A program made the translations under genes and the position numbers. The notes beneath the pieces are model-generated. The model saw only the letters and a list, made by a program, of their open reading frames with translations, was not told the origin of the DNA and did no database searches. DNA of 64,000 bases, taken from assembly GCA_001643675.2 (NCBI GenBank), contig LSRY02000031.1, positions 560,501 through 624,500 on the forward strand, in the 5' to 3' direction. Positions 49,601 through 60,139 of the stretch are shown piece after piece (positions within the stretch are counted from its first letter, which is position 1; every line of letters begins with the position of its first letter). Source of the stretch: Monocercomonoides exilis. Lineage: Eukaryota > Preaxostyla > Oxymonadida > Polymastigidae.

Positions 49601-52600
49601 CTGTTGCTGCTGTTCTCCACAATCAATGACACAAATATGAATTCGCTCCTGAACACAAACACCCTCCTCAGCAGATCCTCTTCATCCCCATAATTGTCTG
49701 CTGTGCACCCCCATATCGCCAGATCCCTCACAAACGGCTCCCAAAAATTTATCAGGAATTGTGATTCACTTATCTGCGAGTCAAGGTCTGTGCACTTCAC
49801 AAACACATCTCTCCCCTTCGATGCAACATTCCTTCGGAATGTGATGTTCGACAGCACAAATGGCAATGCCTTCTGTGAGACACTCTGTGATTTCAAAAAC
49901 AGTCCTCCGCCTCTCCCAATGTTCGAGCAGAAACACTCTGTCACATTCGTATGATTCATCTCCAATCTCCCCCTCTCATTGAGAAGGAAAAGCACTCCTC
50001 CTCCTTCATGAGAACTTGTCGATCCACAATTGTCAATCGTTGAATTCTCTATTTTCAATCTCACTTCATTTGTAATATCACAACAAAGCAATGAAGGGTT
50101 GTTTGACGCACTGTGCTTCACATTCACAAATGTGCATTGCTCAAATGGAATATTCCAAATTTCTTCTGCATTATCATTCTCCCTTCCAGGAATAACATTT
50201 TCACTCATCGCAATTGCACTTTTCCCGCTCAATGAAATATCCGAAAATGTCACGTTGTTCATTGTTGTCACACAATCAGCTGATATGCTCATTATCTCAT
50301 GCATCGTTGAGAATCCAGCTATTTCTGTCTTTTCAATAGAAACAATTCCTTTCGAAGCACTGATCAGAACAAATGACACCTCACTTTCAGCATTGCCAAT
50401 TGTGCGAATCGAACAGCTGACAACACTCGTTTTGATTGCTTCTGATCCTGCTTGGATAAGGATGCTTTCTCCGTTGTCAAAGGAACTTGGAATCAGAATC
50501 CCCAATTCACTGAACTGAACAACCCCTTTGCATTCAACAACAGCATCCCCATTTCCTTCAAAAGCTTGAACAAATTGGATTTTGTCTGATTTGCCATTTG
50601 TTCCTTCCATTTTCATCCCATTCATCCCAATCACACCTCTAACATCACAAACCCCATGAATCATCATCGTCTCAACTGTTGAACTGCCGATCCGATTCAT
50701 CCCATAATCAACAGATTGGCACGGAAGATTTGGAAAGCCACACACAACAACATTGTTTCCTTCCTCTGCAATATACACACTCGTTCCAACAGATTTCCAG
50801 AAAAAGATCAGTGGGATTGCACATTCCTTGTTTTCTCCATCATATCCCATCAGAGAGTCCTCTGTCAGCATCTCCAATCTGTCATTCACAAATGGAAGTG
50901 TTTCGTTCTTGATGCTCTTGCCAAGCGATGGAGATGAAATGAACAGATCCTTCCCATATTTCGCATTGTTTGGTTTATCAGATGAAAAAACTTGTGAGGA
51001 TATCACAAACCCTGCCTCTTCCTCGTTTATTATCTTCAACATTATTCCTCCTCCATATCCAACACTTCCCTCTTCATATGGTGCTGTGCAACAATAAAAC
51101 GAACACATATTAATCAACAGATTCGTTTTCGAAGATGCCTCACAAAAGAGTGCACCTCCTCCAATCTCAGTTCCCTCCTCTCCGGTAATAGCACACCCTT
51201 CAAATGTGCAGTCATCTATTTCAACTTTGAAATCTCTTCCATCAATATTATCATCATCCTCATTGTTCACAATGCTGATGCATCCTCCACTTCCCTTCGA
51301 ACCAGTGATCGATGAAAATGTGCATCCTGACATCTCTTCAATAATCCCCTTGTGGCACTCAACAACACTCCCATCACCAAATGTGATTTCGGAAAAATCA
51401 CTATGAGTCATGTTCATCGAAGGCACACTTTCAGCATTCCCCTCAACAACAAATATCGATGAATCTCCAATTTTCATATTCTCTGATCCGAACTCACTCA
51501 CATCCACAGCCCCTCCAACAGCCTTCACAAACGCTGTCGAAATAGGCTCAGTGCCTCCTTCCATCCCGCATTTGCTCAGTGTGAGCTTCCCTGAATGACA
51601 CTCAAACACACTTTCATGAAACATCAGCGATTTCTTCAATGAAAACACAATGCCAGTCACACACACAGAAACTGTGTTTTTTATCAATCCACTTTGAGCT
51701 CCCTCTTTCTGATCACAAACATCACACTTCATCTCATCCTCTTTGGATGCAACGCTCCATTCATGTGAAACCAACCCCAATTCCTCCCCAAAGACAAATG
51801 GCTCAAGAAGAGCAACATCCTTTTTCTTCCCTTCAAAATGGAGCGACACTGCCTTCGAAATGGATGAACACGGAAACTCTTCAAATCCACACTTCGAGAA
51901 ATCATGGCTCAATGATCCTCCCCCAACAAACGCTGGTGCTGAAAAGTTGTTCCACAAATAGACACACAGTGGAATTGGGAACGATTCATCCCCATTTTCA
52001 TATCCCTGCATCTTGCTCTTCGTTTCCAATGAAGCTGTCAATGAAGTGATCTTCCCACTTGTTGCAGTTGATTCCAGATCGATCGAATCAACAAAAATAT
52101 CGCTCCCCAATTTTGCTCGATTTCCTTCAAATCCTGATGAAATCAGAAAGTCTGTATTTGTATCTTTCACTTTCAGCCCAATCCCTCCTCCTCTCCCTTG
52201 TGTGGCTGAGGCATAACAGTTCTTCACAATGCCTCCTTTCACATTCAATGAACTCCCACTTCCCACTTCAACCATCATTCCCCCTCCAAACTCACAGTCT
52301 TCATTCCCACAACCATCAACAGTGCATCCATCAAGAGTTATCGAATATGACCCTTCACTAGCACTTATCAGAGATGATCCTGCTGTTGTTCTCACAATGT
52401 TGCTGAACACACATTTATCCAGAGACAATGTCACAGATGATTCTTGAGAAAGTGATATCACACTCGTGGTGCTGAATGTTTGTTCCCATCTCACATCTTG
52501 CATCTTCAACTCTCCCCCCTCCAGTTTCACAAGTGAGTTCTGAATGCTCCTTTCCTCTGAATGAGCTGAATCCATCGAAATGTTCATTCGCTTCACATCC

Positions 52601-54453
52601 ATCAACCCATTTCCCTCAACCTCAAACAGTCTGCATTGCCTGTTGTTTTCAAACGATGTATTGTGAACAACTGACAGATCATTCACAGCCAATTCCCCTG
52701 TTCCAACACAAAACAGACTCAATCCATTTCCCTCAAATTTCGTTTCAATGGATGAGCCAGATGAAGAAGCTCCATTCACAAAGATTGTTTTCTCTCCAAT
52801 GTCAACTCCCTTTCCTTCCACAATTGTTCCACTCAACACCTTGATTTCCTCCACAAACCCCACAATCATTTGAGACAGGCAATGACTGACTGTCGAGCAT
52901 GCACAACTTTCATTCAACCCGCAACTGAATGTGTCTTTTGAATTTGTCTGATTCTCCCTCGAAGCAACAAATCTGCTTCTTCCTCCTTCATTTGGAAGCC
53001 ATTCGCTTTTATCCCCATCTGCATAATATCTTACCCCTTCTGTTCTTGTCGAATAACAGAAAGCAACTTGGGGGTCTGTGCTATTGTCCTCAAAATTAAT
53101 GTCATTTCCATATGAAGCAGTGTTACTGTGGAAAAAACAAAACCACAAAAGATTTCCATTAAAACCATTTGTCATTACACTTAATGCACCTCCCCGAAAA
53201 TCTGAATGGCATCCTTGAAATAAACAGTTGTGTGCAACAACTTTATCAACCGTATGCCAATGAATAAATCCTCCACCATCTGAATGTTTGAACTTGTTTG
53301 CACTGCAATTTTGAAACAAACAATTTAATACACAATCTTTTGTTTTGTTTGTTTTTGAACTCCAAATACCCAGTCCTCCAGCGTCATTTCCTGACCATCC
53401 ATCTTTGAACAAGCAATCATCAATATATAATTGAATTGTTATTGTGGAAATTTCAACACCAGCCCCTCCACAATCACTTGAAGAGACACAATAACACTCA
53501 GCAAATGTGGAATGTTTCACTGTGCATTCTGCAATACTCTCTGCAAATATCCCCCCTCCTCTGGTTGATGTCGCATTGCATTTCACAAATGAAGAATTCT
53601 CCACTGTCAGCGTTGCACTCGAATTATCATGCACATAAAGTGCTCCACCGCATGCAGCAGAGCATTCAATCCATTCAGCATTCTTGTATGTCTGTGTTTG
53701 AGTTGTTGACTGTCTGTCTGTATTTCTCACTTTCCGATCCATTCTTTCATTCTGAATAAATGTGCAATTGTTGCAGGTGAATGAACCAGATCCTTCTGTT
53801 CCACTCACAATTCCTCTCTCAAGCACATTCATCGATCGTTTAACATCACAATCCTCCATTTTGCTCATCTTCATCATCCTCTCTTTTCCAGTTTGTACTG
53901 TCTCTATTTCACAATATTTCTTTGAGATATTCGCAAATTTGCAGTTTTGGATTCCTTCAAAACTTCCTGAACCGTCTCTCAGAAAACTTCCTCCACTCCC
54001 ACAAAACACAGCATCCTCAAACTCACTGTTTCTCACAAACAACGAAGACAAGTCACCCCCTTCCATCTTCACCACACTCCCCATCATCCCACATTTCTGA
54101 CCATTCCCAACACCCAAAGTCGTGTTTATCAGACAGCATGCCCCTCCATTCCTCACATAATACCCATTCCACTCATCGTTTCTCACAAACACACTCCCCT
54201 CAACCTGCAGCAATGATCCTGCTTTTATTTCAATCATCACACAATCTTCTGGCTTTTCAAGCAACATCCCCTTCATTTCGACTGATGAGTTATACATTTC
54301 GCAGAACATTTGAACAACGCTTCCCTTCCCCAAAATACCACTCTTCTCCATTCCACGAACATGGAAATGATCATGTTCATTTCTCAATCTATCATTTCTT
54401 TCTTTGCCACAAATGGCTGACAACAAACACACAAGTATAATGAAGGGAATCAT
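46684..54453 (-). CDS. giant beta-helix transmembrane protein with degenerate kinase-like tail, copy 2
   Basis: A single 2,589-codon exon, ATG to TGA. Signal peptide MIPFIILVCLLSAICG, then a Pmp-like beta-helix ectodomain. Paired-Cys junctions lie at about residues 511, 855, 1239 and 1620, identical in spacing and nearly in sequence to copy 1. The membrane helix is at about 2145-2167 (LLLIVIIMAFVLLIILIV). The cytoplasmic tail is about 420 aa and only distantly like that of copy 1. It has a kinase N-lobe-like helix (QVLFWVANGALHSFDEM), then an Asp/Ser-rich linker where HRD and DFG should be, then LRWKAPEL (about 2459) and FSIGMMVWECVTLEIPFGEY, which match the APE and helix-F region of tyrosine-kinase-like kinases. 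Probably a pseudokinase. The first 200 residues are unrelated to copy 1. Confidence 0.9.
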   Translation of the reverse strand: MIPFIILVCLLSAICGKERNDRLRNEHDHFHVRGMEKSGILGKGSVVQMFCEMYNSSVEMKGMLLEKPEDCVMIEIKAGSLLQVEGSVFVRNDEWNGYYVRNGGACCLINTTLGVGNGQKCGMMGSVVKMEGGDLSSLFVRNSEFEDAVFCGSGGSFLRDGSGSFEGIQNCKFANISKKYCEIETVQTGKERMMKMSKMEDCDVKRSMNVLERGIVSGTEGSGSFTCNNCTFIQNERMDRKVRNTDRQSTTQTQTYKNAEWIECSAACGGALYVHDNSSATLTVENSSFVKCNATSTRGGGIFAESIAECTVKHSTFAECYCVSSSDCGGAGVEISTITIQLYIDDCLFKDGWSGNDAGGLGIWSSKTNKTKDCVLNCLFQNCSANKFKHSDGGGFIHWHTVDKVVAHNCLFQGCHSDFRGGALSVMTNGFNGNLLWFCFFHSNTASYGNDINFEDNSTDPQVAFCYSTRTEGVRYYADGDKSEWLPNEGGRSRFVASRENQTNSKDTFSCGLNESCACSTVSHCLSQMIVGFVEEIKVLSGTIVEGKGVDIGEKTIFVNGASSSGSSIETKFEGNGLSLFCVGTGELAVNDLSVVHNTSFENNRQCRLFEVEGNGLMDVKRMNISMDSAHSEERSIQNSLVKLEGGELKMQDVRWEQTFSTTSVISLSQESSVTLSLDKCVFSNIVRTTAGSSLISASEGSYSITLDGCTVDGCGNEDCEFGGGMMVEVGSGSSLNVKGGIVKNCYASATQGRGGGIGLKVKDTNTDFLISSGFEGNRAKLGSDIFVDSIDLESTATSGKITSLTASLETKSKMQGYENGDESFPIPLCVYLWNNFSAPAFVGGGSLSHDFSKCGFEEFPCSSISKAVSLHFEGKKKDVALLEPFVFGEELGLVSHEWSVASKEDEMKCDVCDQKEGAQSGLIKNTVSVCVTGIVFSLKKSLMFHESVFECHSGKLTLSKCGMEGGTEPISTAFVKAVGGAVDVSEFGSENMKIGDSSIFVVEGNAESVPSMNMTHSDFSEITFGDGSVVECHKGIIEEMSGCTFSSITGSKGSGGCISIVNNEDDDNIDGRDFKVEIDDCTFEGCAITGEEGTEIGGGALFCEASSKTNLLINMCSFYCCTAPYEEGSVGYGGGIMLKIINEEEAGFVISSQVFSSDKPNNAKYGKDLFISSPSLGKSIKNETLPFVNDRLEMLTEDSLMGYDGENKECAIPLIFFWKSVGTSVYIAEEGNNVVVCGFPNLPCQSVDYGMNRIGSSTVETMMIHGVCDVRGVIGMNGMKMEGTNGKSDKIQFVQAFEGNGDAVVECKGVVQFSELGILIPSSFDNGESILIQAGSEAIKTSVVSCSIRTIGNAESEVSFVLISASKGIVSIEKTEIAGFSTMHEIMSISADCVTTMNNVTFSDISLSGKSAIAMSENVIPGRENDNAEEIWNIPFEQCTFVNVKHSASNNPSLLCCDITNEVRLKIENSTIDNCGSTSSHEGGGVLFLLNERGRLEMNHTNVTECFCSNIGRGGGLFLKSQSVSQKALPFVLSNITFRRNVASKGRDVFVKCTDLDSQISESQFLINFWEPFVRDLAIWGCTADNYGDEEDLLRRVFVFRSEFIFVSLIVENSSNSKQCGEMKSTCSSLNVGVSHIIPSDYSQLFVWNETELTGSCSAEKVTIKSMEASRNGEIKVREIELGNEGTVRTSESVRFEKVSFVFGGIGNVVCSCLMHQLNGSLILESVSFLSESRTTENTQTIFDFSLIVVEEGLFEAEKCIVGHLKFSKTVFMILHSERATFEDVGIDGVQCKSSLIECGKSEKVSISRFTATSIDLEKRSLISLENSHSSLVLSLVLSSFTNISRSTSGSSIVCSSQPMSGFEMCNCSFHECTSESPKGSQVSITSTQEILMESCVFEGNLETGTEGNEISEEVCKWNGSVVDLSKSEAVVRDTTICNSSKGGMSASGGTIIIKDGRFESNNPSIENYPSLRRNIICSNSASLTISSLKGGDGVLPNTSLWILNGGCNLEGIVSERVSPFFIPALEGIEAKGVGEEEEIVFKGKELLPCDLSFMVVKQMGEEKQIEQHEFGESGCVSETEVEGRLPKETITDAGVGVEVSVCILFGDGNNPSSTDSFILKNKSESKTNGEGKLVEGGKEGKSYLLLIVIIMAFVLLIILIVSIIFIIRWRKQKRRTEELEIIVEDTVKKDPKAFEMVTMEMSPEEQWRRAEREAEKKNEERIKKRVYEKSLGHSESSEHLLSESGSTEYILGRDSDKIPEWMLEKVEEEDIRKRSPSPSISSISSTSTTDSDSTFVRGEDLCPTTSSMSNLVDAMDCSSPHEKLIVDLRDSLFMLLHGRNAKKEMAIGSLKEREQTAAQVLFWVANGALHSFDEMENPLQSLNNLSPHVVLFSEHMVICIVMHSDLLSDDDSDSSSISSSTVVTSTSDNGDDDDDDSLPSSAFEEDEDAFKKECLRWKAPELQMNKKMGARKESVVFSIGMMVWECVTLEIPFGEYEGVVAGQKIVNGERPKVEKMGGSSLRELEEKCVVQGWDERVTLGDVKRELFMKIPMGSMFVTASDALDIGDGSRCEEADSEDTDGSFSRME

Positions 54454-56265
54454 TGCTTAAATGTAAATAATGGGTTCATGATCCCATATTTCTGGTTATA
54501 TCCCATTATCTTGTGGAGAATCAAAAAACATTATTTCATGTATTGATTCCATTTTCTAAATCCAATTCACTGCTTTTAATTTTATTTTTCTTAATCATTC
54601 GATTTTAATATTTATTCCAAGAACCTGCCTTCTTCAATAGAATTTTTCTTTTTTCTTCAATTATTTAGATTCTTGTATCTCCAAACAAATCCTATTTGAA
54701 TGAACTGCCTCATCCACTCAGCTCCTTTTGCATCTCCGGGCATCTTCATCAAAATATTGGCTTTCATCTCGAATATCAATGCTTTCTTCACCTAATTTCA
54801 AATTTTCCTGAAAATACATATAAAGATATAAAAATATCAAAAAATAAAAAGAAATAAAAATAAAAATACCAAGAAATAATTCTGTATGCTCCAAAGCTGC
54901 ACATTATTGCTTTTGCTTCATTCAGTAAAAATTGCTTCAACTTTTCATCGTATCTCCAAATCCTCCTTTTCTGGCACGTCTTTCCATGGAATTTCTTTTT
55001 TCTTTTTTTCAAAAGAGAAATTGATTTTTGATTCAATATCCTCTGTTCTTTCTCTTTTCTGATTTTTCTTCATTTTCTACATCTTTTGACCCTCGTTTTG
55101 CTCTCTTCTATTTCTGATCAACTGTTTTTCAGGTCTTCTTCTTCTTTGATGCATTCAATATTTTCTACAGAATTTTCATTTTCTTTGTTTTTCCTCTTTC
55201 CAGTTTGTTTTTAAATCTTTCGAGCTTCAGATCATTCTCGATCAGCAATCCAATGAAATTCTTCCTCTTTCAGATATTTTCTTACTCCTTCAAAAATTTC
55301 TCAATTCAGCCTTTTCTTGCCTTTAATGAACATTCACTATTGTTTTTTGATGAATAAGAGGAGATTTGGTAATTGCCAATCGTGATTACTGCTCTTTTCC
55401 AAAAATAAGTTTTCTATATTCACATTTCCGCTATAGAACTGTTATGTTATTTACATCTTTATGCAATCGGAGAAGGATTTGAATGTCTCTGTGATTAATG
55501 ATCAAAATAATCCATTTTTTTGATGATTTAATAAAAATGCATAAAATATAAATCTAAAATAATTTTCATAAAAGAAAACGTCAAACCTCAAATTCATTCT
55601 GCATTTCCGTTGTTTTTGTTCTTGGTCTGTTTTCTCTTCAGATTCGAGTCTGACAAAGCAATCATTTTTTTTGCATTTTCGGGCTAAATGCAGCATTTCT
55701 GAGGCAAATGAAATTAGTCAAAAAGAAACGAAAATAAAAGCAAACGGTAACTCAAAATATGATTATTTTGCTCAGGAATAACTTGGAATGGCTTTGAATG
55801 AATCACTTTTTGAAAAGAATTCCATTCAATCATTCATATCATAATGTTTTGCAATAAAAGTGGAGTTTCTGCAAAAGCACAAATAATTAAGCAGGAAGGA
55901 AAGTGAATAAAAGCATTTGTGCTTTATCTGCCTTCAAAATGAGTAATTTTCTGTTTATAAAAATAACTGGAACAAACCGATAATTCACTCTTCATCCTTC
56001 TAAAAATGAAAAATAAATAAATGTTTGTGCAAGTTTCATCGTGAAACAATCCTCAATATATTCATTAAACTCCGGAAAAATGAAAAAGAAAAAGTGCAGG
56101 AATTCTTATGTTATTATGGGGTGAAAATATCATTCTGTAAAGTTAAATCAAAAAATATATCTAATTTCTTGTTTTTGATAGCATTATTGGTAGAAGTTAC
56201 CTGTTAATTTCATTTCAATATTATTGTGGAATTAAGAAAAAATGTGATTTTGTTTAACTTTATAC
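54454..56265. other. intergenic with possible decayed gene on minus strand
   Basis: No intact gene. Between about 54600 and 55700 (minus) several Lys/Glu-rich open pieces occur, for instance HLARKCKKNDCFVRLESEEK ending at a GTTTGACG donor-like site near 55585, and a piece around 54870-55030. Interrupted frames and lack of recognisable motifs suggest a decayed or unrecognised multi-exon gene. Confidence 0.2.
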
Positions 56266-56970
56266 ACCAAAAATTATTCAAAATCGAAAAACTTTCAACC
56301 AAAGTCGAAAAAGTTTCAAACGAAATCGAAAAATTTTCAAGAAAAGTCGAAAGTTCGACATTTTTCAAAATTTCAAAGAGTTGACAAAATTCAATAAATG
56401 TCAAAAAACATTGTGATTGTTGAAAGATAAATGATATATGTAATTTTGACGATTTTTCATCATTTTTACGATATTTTTCTTCACTTTCTTTTGACCATTT
56501 GCAAATTTTAAAAATATGAGAGTTATTCGGACATATTTTTATCTCTTTTCAGTTGAAAGCACTCTTCTTCACAGTAAATATTCCATAGAAATTTTTTTTC
56601 TTATTTTATGTGGAATGAAGAATACAGTATTTGCTCTCTTATTTCGTGTTTTTTCATCATTGACAACTCATTTCTAATTGAAGGAAACAAATGTTTAATG
56701 TTTCGTTAAGAGTTTATTTTTGAGTTTATTTTGATTCGAAATTTTCAAAATATGCAGAAAACAATAGCACAAGCATTGCTAATAATAATCACAAAAACAA
56801 AAGAACATAGATCTACTTCAATTGAATTCTCTATATAAATCGTTCATTTTTTTGTCAAGGTTTCTATTTCGGTTGAAAGTTTTTCGATTTCGTTTGAAAC
56901 TTTATCGACTTCGAATGAAAACTTTCGACTTTGAATGAAAGTTTTCCAACTTTGAATAATTTTTGGTGTT
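56266..56970. mobile_element. foldback element with internal short repeats
   Basis: The ends are inverted: ACACCAAAAATTATTCAAA at the left and TTTGAATAATTTTTGGTGTT at the right. The arms (about 100 bp each) consist of roughly 18-20-bp units of the form AAAGTCGAAAA.TTTCAA / CGAAATCGAAAAACTTTCAA in tandem. The centre is AT-rich and non-coding. MITE-like; class unknown. Confidence 0.65.
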
Positions 56971-57391
56971 AGATGTTGATTTCAAATGAAATACCACAAA
57001 CAGAAGTGATTTTATTTGATAATTACTTGATTTCATCGGTTTTTATAAAACTTTTTTCCCCTCTTTTTTTTCGACGATGATTTGAGACATTTTATTTTTT
57101 CCTTCAGAATTTTTATATTTATGCAAAATAGAAGACTTTCTGCTGAAGATTAAAAATGTTCACTTTTCCAATTTTAAAAATATTTTTTTATAAGAAAGAA
57201 TTATAACAAATAAATATATAGGCTATCATTTTTGTAATCAAAAATTATTTTTGTGTGTTATTTTCTTTTGTGTTTTTGTAATTTTTTGCCAATAAAAGAC
57301 TATTTCTGTGTCAAACGATTCAACAATTTTCTGTTTGAAAAAAGCAAAGGGATTGTTTTATTTCTTTTTGAATAACATTCCATAAATATTA
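56971..57391. other. intergenic, no gene seen
   Basis: AT-rich DNA between two repeat elements; nothing recognisable. Confidence 0.4.
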
Positions 57392-57658
57392 GGGGAAAAA
57401 TATGAACTTTCAAGCTTTTTATGCACAGAACATGTAAAATTGTTTCGCTTATTGCATTATAAAAGTTTATCAGATTTCTAAATAAATTTGATTTTCATAT
57501 CTGTCAACAAACATCATTGATGTTTTAACTTTATGTTTCGTGGCCTCACACGTATTTCTTAAAATAAACCGATTTTTTTCTAATTTTTTGATCATAAAAA
57601 GTTCATCAAAGATACATAATTTTTCAATGAAAATGCATGAAGTCAAATAATTTGTCCC
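57392..57658 (-). repeat. MITE-like repeat copy B / left arm of candidate transposon
   Basis: It reads GGGGAAAAATATGAACTTTC at its left end and ends AATTTGTCCC; inverted relative to copies A and C. Internal landmarks CAAACATCATTGATGTT and CCTCACACGTATTTCTTAAA are shared with copy D. Confidence 0.7.
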
Positions 57659-58426
57659 ATTTGAATAATAAATTCAAATTGTTTGTTCATGTTAATAACA
57701 CATGTTCTTGATTCACAAAAAAGTGAGAGTGAAAGGAAAAAAAGAATAGAGACAATTCAACAATTGATACGAGCAAATGGATAAACATTTCTTCATTGAT
57801 GAAAAAAGTTCAAAAATAATGTTTTCGCAAAAACTTTTTATATCAATCAAATCAACAACGGGAAATAAGCATTATATTTCAAAATGTGTATATCTCAAAA
57901 AGACAATAATTACTAAAAAAAATAATATGAGCATTTACTTTTTAATTTAATAAACTCAAATAAATGCTTGCTTTTGCATATACAAAATTTAAAAAGATCA
58001 AAAATATCATTGTTAATTTATTCAAAAAAAAAAAAATAATTTTATTTATCATGATTGATATTTTTGTTGTGATAACGAACAAATACAATTTGTCAATATT
58101 AAAACAATAACACTTTGGATACCTTAAACTCACATTTTCTTTGAAATATGAATATATGAGAATGAAATTTGTGACTGTTTGTGTCATTTTTCAAAAATCA
58201 TATTTATTTAACAAGTGAAATGTCATACGAAAAATCAGTCCAAAAAAGTTTTAAAATTATTATTATCAACAAATTTGTCATTATTTTTATATCAAAAAAC
58301 GCAATTGGCAAAGGAGTACATGAAGACCTACGCTTGTTTTGACATCATTAATAAATATTGAAAACATCAATAATAATTTATTCACCTTGGATACTGCAAT
58401 TTTTTGATATTGTATAGTCCAAAAAA

Positions 58427-59016
58427 TTGAGGTGGACATTTGGAGCAGGAGAAAGAAAAGGCGAAGAAGATCGAGGAAAAAAATTTGTGGTCATTGTGCC
58501 AAATCGAAAAAATCAAACTCTTATCCCTATTGTTTAAAATCGAATCAAAAAAGGAACAACAATAATCAGCGACGAGTGTGAAGCTAAAACTTGTTAGGGA
58601 GAAGTGGGTTACACCCACAAAACCGTCTCCTACAAACAATGTTATGCTGATCCAATAACAAAAGAAAATCCAAACACTTTAGAAGGAATATGGGCGTATT
58701 TGCAATCTTTTTTCACTCGATATGGAGTGAGAGAGCGATTTATTCCTTGAGTGCTTGCGACATTCATTGTTAAAAGGTCAGGTTAGCTTTCCTACGGAGA
58801 ATTCAAAGAAAAAAATATTAATTTTAAATCTGAAGATGAATTTGAATTGGAAATTGATGATGATGAGGATGATAATTTCTTTTCCAATTGTTGATTAAAA
58901 CGATATTTTTGGGAATTTGAGATGAAGATGATACTGAAGAAGAACTTTCAAAATCAGAAAGCGAAGATTCAGATCCTTTTGGAGCTGGAGCAGGTGAAGA
59001 TTTTTCAGAATTTTAA
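58427..59016 (+). pseudogene. IS1595/Merlin-type DDE transposase relic
   Basis: Recognisable blocks in order: IEVD (first catalytic Asp), then after a small frame change KKFVVIVPNRKNQTLIPIV, KKGTTIISDE (second Asp), VGYTHKTVSYKQCYADP, ENPNTLEGIWAYLQSFFTRYG (catalytic Glu) and VLATFIVKRS. These fit the ISXO2-like DDE domain of Merlin elements. The acidic tail ends DFSEF-TAA. The copy is dead: a short deletion after IEVD, in-frame TAA (after PIV), TAG (after KTC), TGA (after RFIP) and another TAG break it. The N-terminal zinc-binding part is not visible. Confidence 0.75.
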
Positions 59017-59042
59017 TAAAAAATAATTTTTAAAAAAAATAT

Positions 59043-59311
59043 GGGACAAAACATTTGACTTCAGGCTTTTTCATTGAAAAATTATGTTCTGAAGATGAAC
59101 TTTTTGATACCAAAATTAATAAACAAAATTTGTTCATTTTTATAAATACTTTCAAGGTCGCAAAACATGATGTTATTATATAAAAATTTTGTGCATATAC
59201 GGATATTAAAACCAAATTTATTTTGAAATCTGATCAAGTTTAATAATGCAATAAGTGAAACATTTTTTTTAATGCATAGTGCAAAAAAAGCTTGAAAGTA
59301 TATATTTCCCC
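59043..59311 (+). repeat. MITE-like repeat copy C / right arm of candidate transposon
   Basis: It starts GGGACAAAACATTTGACTTC and ends GCTTGAAAGTATATATTTCCCC. Same orientation as copy A, inverted relative to B and D. Confidence 0.7.
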
Positions 59312-59708
59312 TTTTTTTGTGTTTTTTCAATCACAACACATTTTGCAAGATGTTTCTCACTGAATATTGATAGAATCGTAATACAAACTTCAGTAATAAT
59401 TATAAAGTCAGATCTTTTGTGGTGCGTTTTGGATCATTGTGCAAAGAATATTTTTCTTGTGTGTGATTTTTTTGAAATCGAATAGTTTCCATTCAAATTA
59501 TCGGTTTGAAAAATCGTGTTCGATGTTTGGAAAAAAGCACTTGAAAAAAATCAAATATTTTCAAGAAGCATTTGTCTTTCTTAGATCTCGAACATCGGCT
59601 TTTTAACATTTTGCAATGCATTAGTCTTTTCCTTCCAAATAAACTTGAAAAAACATAAAAGCTGTCTAATTTTTTTTTTGACAAGTTCCATTTGTTTAAT
59701 TTTCAAAT

Positions 59709-59978
59709 GGGGGAAAATACGGACTTTCAAGCTTTTTTTGCACAATGCAAGAAAAAATTGCTTCACTTTGAACATTTTTAAACTCACCCAGATTTCAAAA
59801 ACAATTTGATTTTCATTACTGCAAACAAACATCATTGATGTTATCACAAAATGTTTTGTGACCTCACATGTATTTCAAAAAATAAACCAATTTTTTTTCA
59901 AAATTCTTTGATCACAAAAAGATTATCTGATGTGCATAATTATTTTATGAAAAAGCTTGAAGTCTCATATTTTCCCCC
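59709..59978 (-). repeat. MITE-like repeat copy D
   Basis: The clearest copy: its ends GGGGGAAAATACGGACTTTC and CTTGAAGTCTCATATTTTCC(CCC) are near-perfect inverted repeats of about 28 bp, flanked on both sides by AAAT, a possible 4-bp target duplication. 270 bp, non-coding. Confidence 0.75.
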
Positions 59979-60139
59979 AAATAAAGTTTAATTATCATAT
60001 TTCGATCAAATTCAAATCCTCATTCACCAAATTCAGATGTTATATAAACAAAATCTTGACAATGTCATTATTACCATTTTTGTGAGTTTCGTGAGTGGGA
60101 ACTGAAATTTGATCGAAATATGATATTTAAACTTTATTT
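59979..60139. repeat. 160-bp hairpin-forming inverted repeat
   Basis: The left arm starts AAATAAAGTTTAATTATCAT and the right arm ends ATGATATTTAAACTTTATTT; arms are about 48 bp with few mismatches, spacer about 60 bp. It directly abuts copy D of the MITE-like family. No coding content. Confidence 0.75.

Larger units (their letters stand above)
57392..59311. mobile_element. candidate Merlin-like DNA transposon with long inverted repeats
   Basis: Copies B (57392-57658) and C (59043-59311) are about 270 bp each, lie in inverted orientation with GGGG..CCCC outer ends, and enclose the only IS1595/Merlin-type transposase relic in the window. Read as one unit this is a 1.92-kb transposon whose shorter derivatives would be copies A and D. 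The alternative is two independent MITE insertions around an older relic. Confidence 0.45.
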
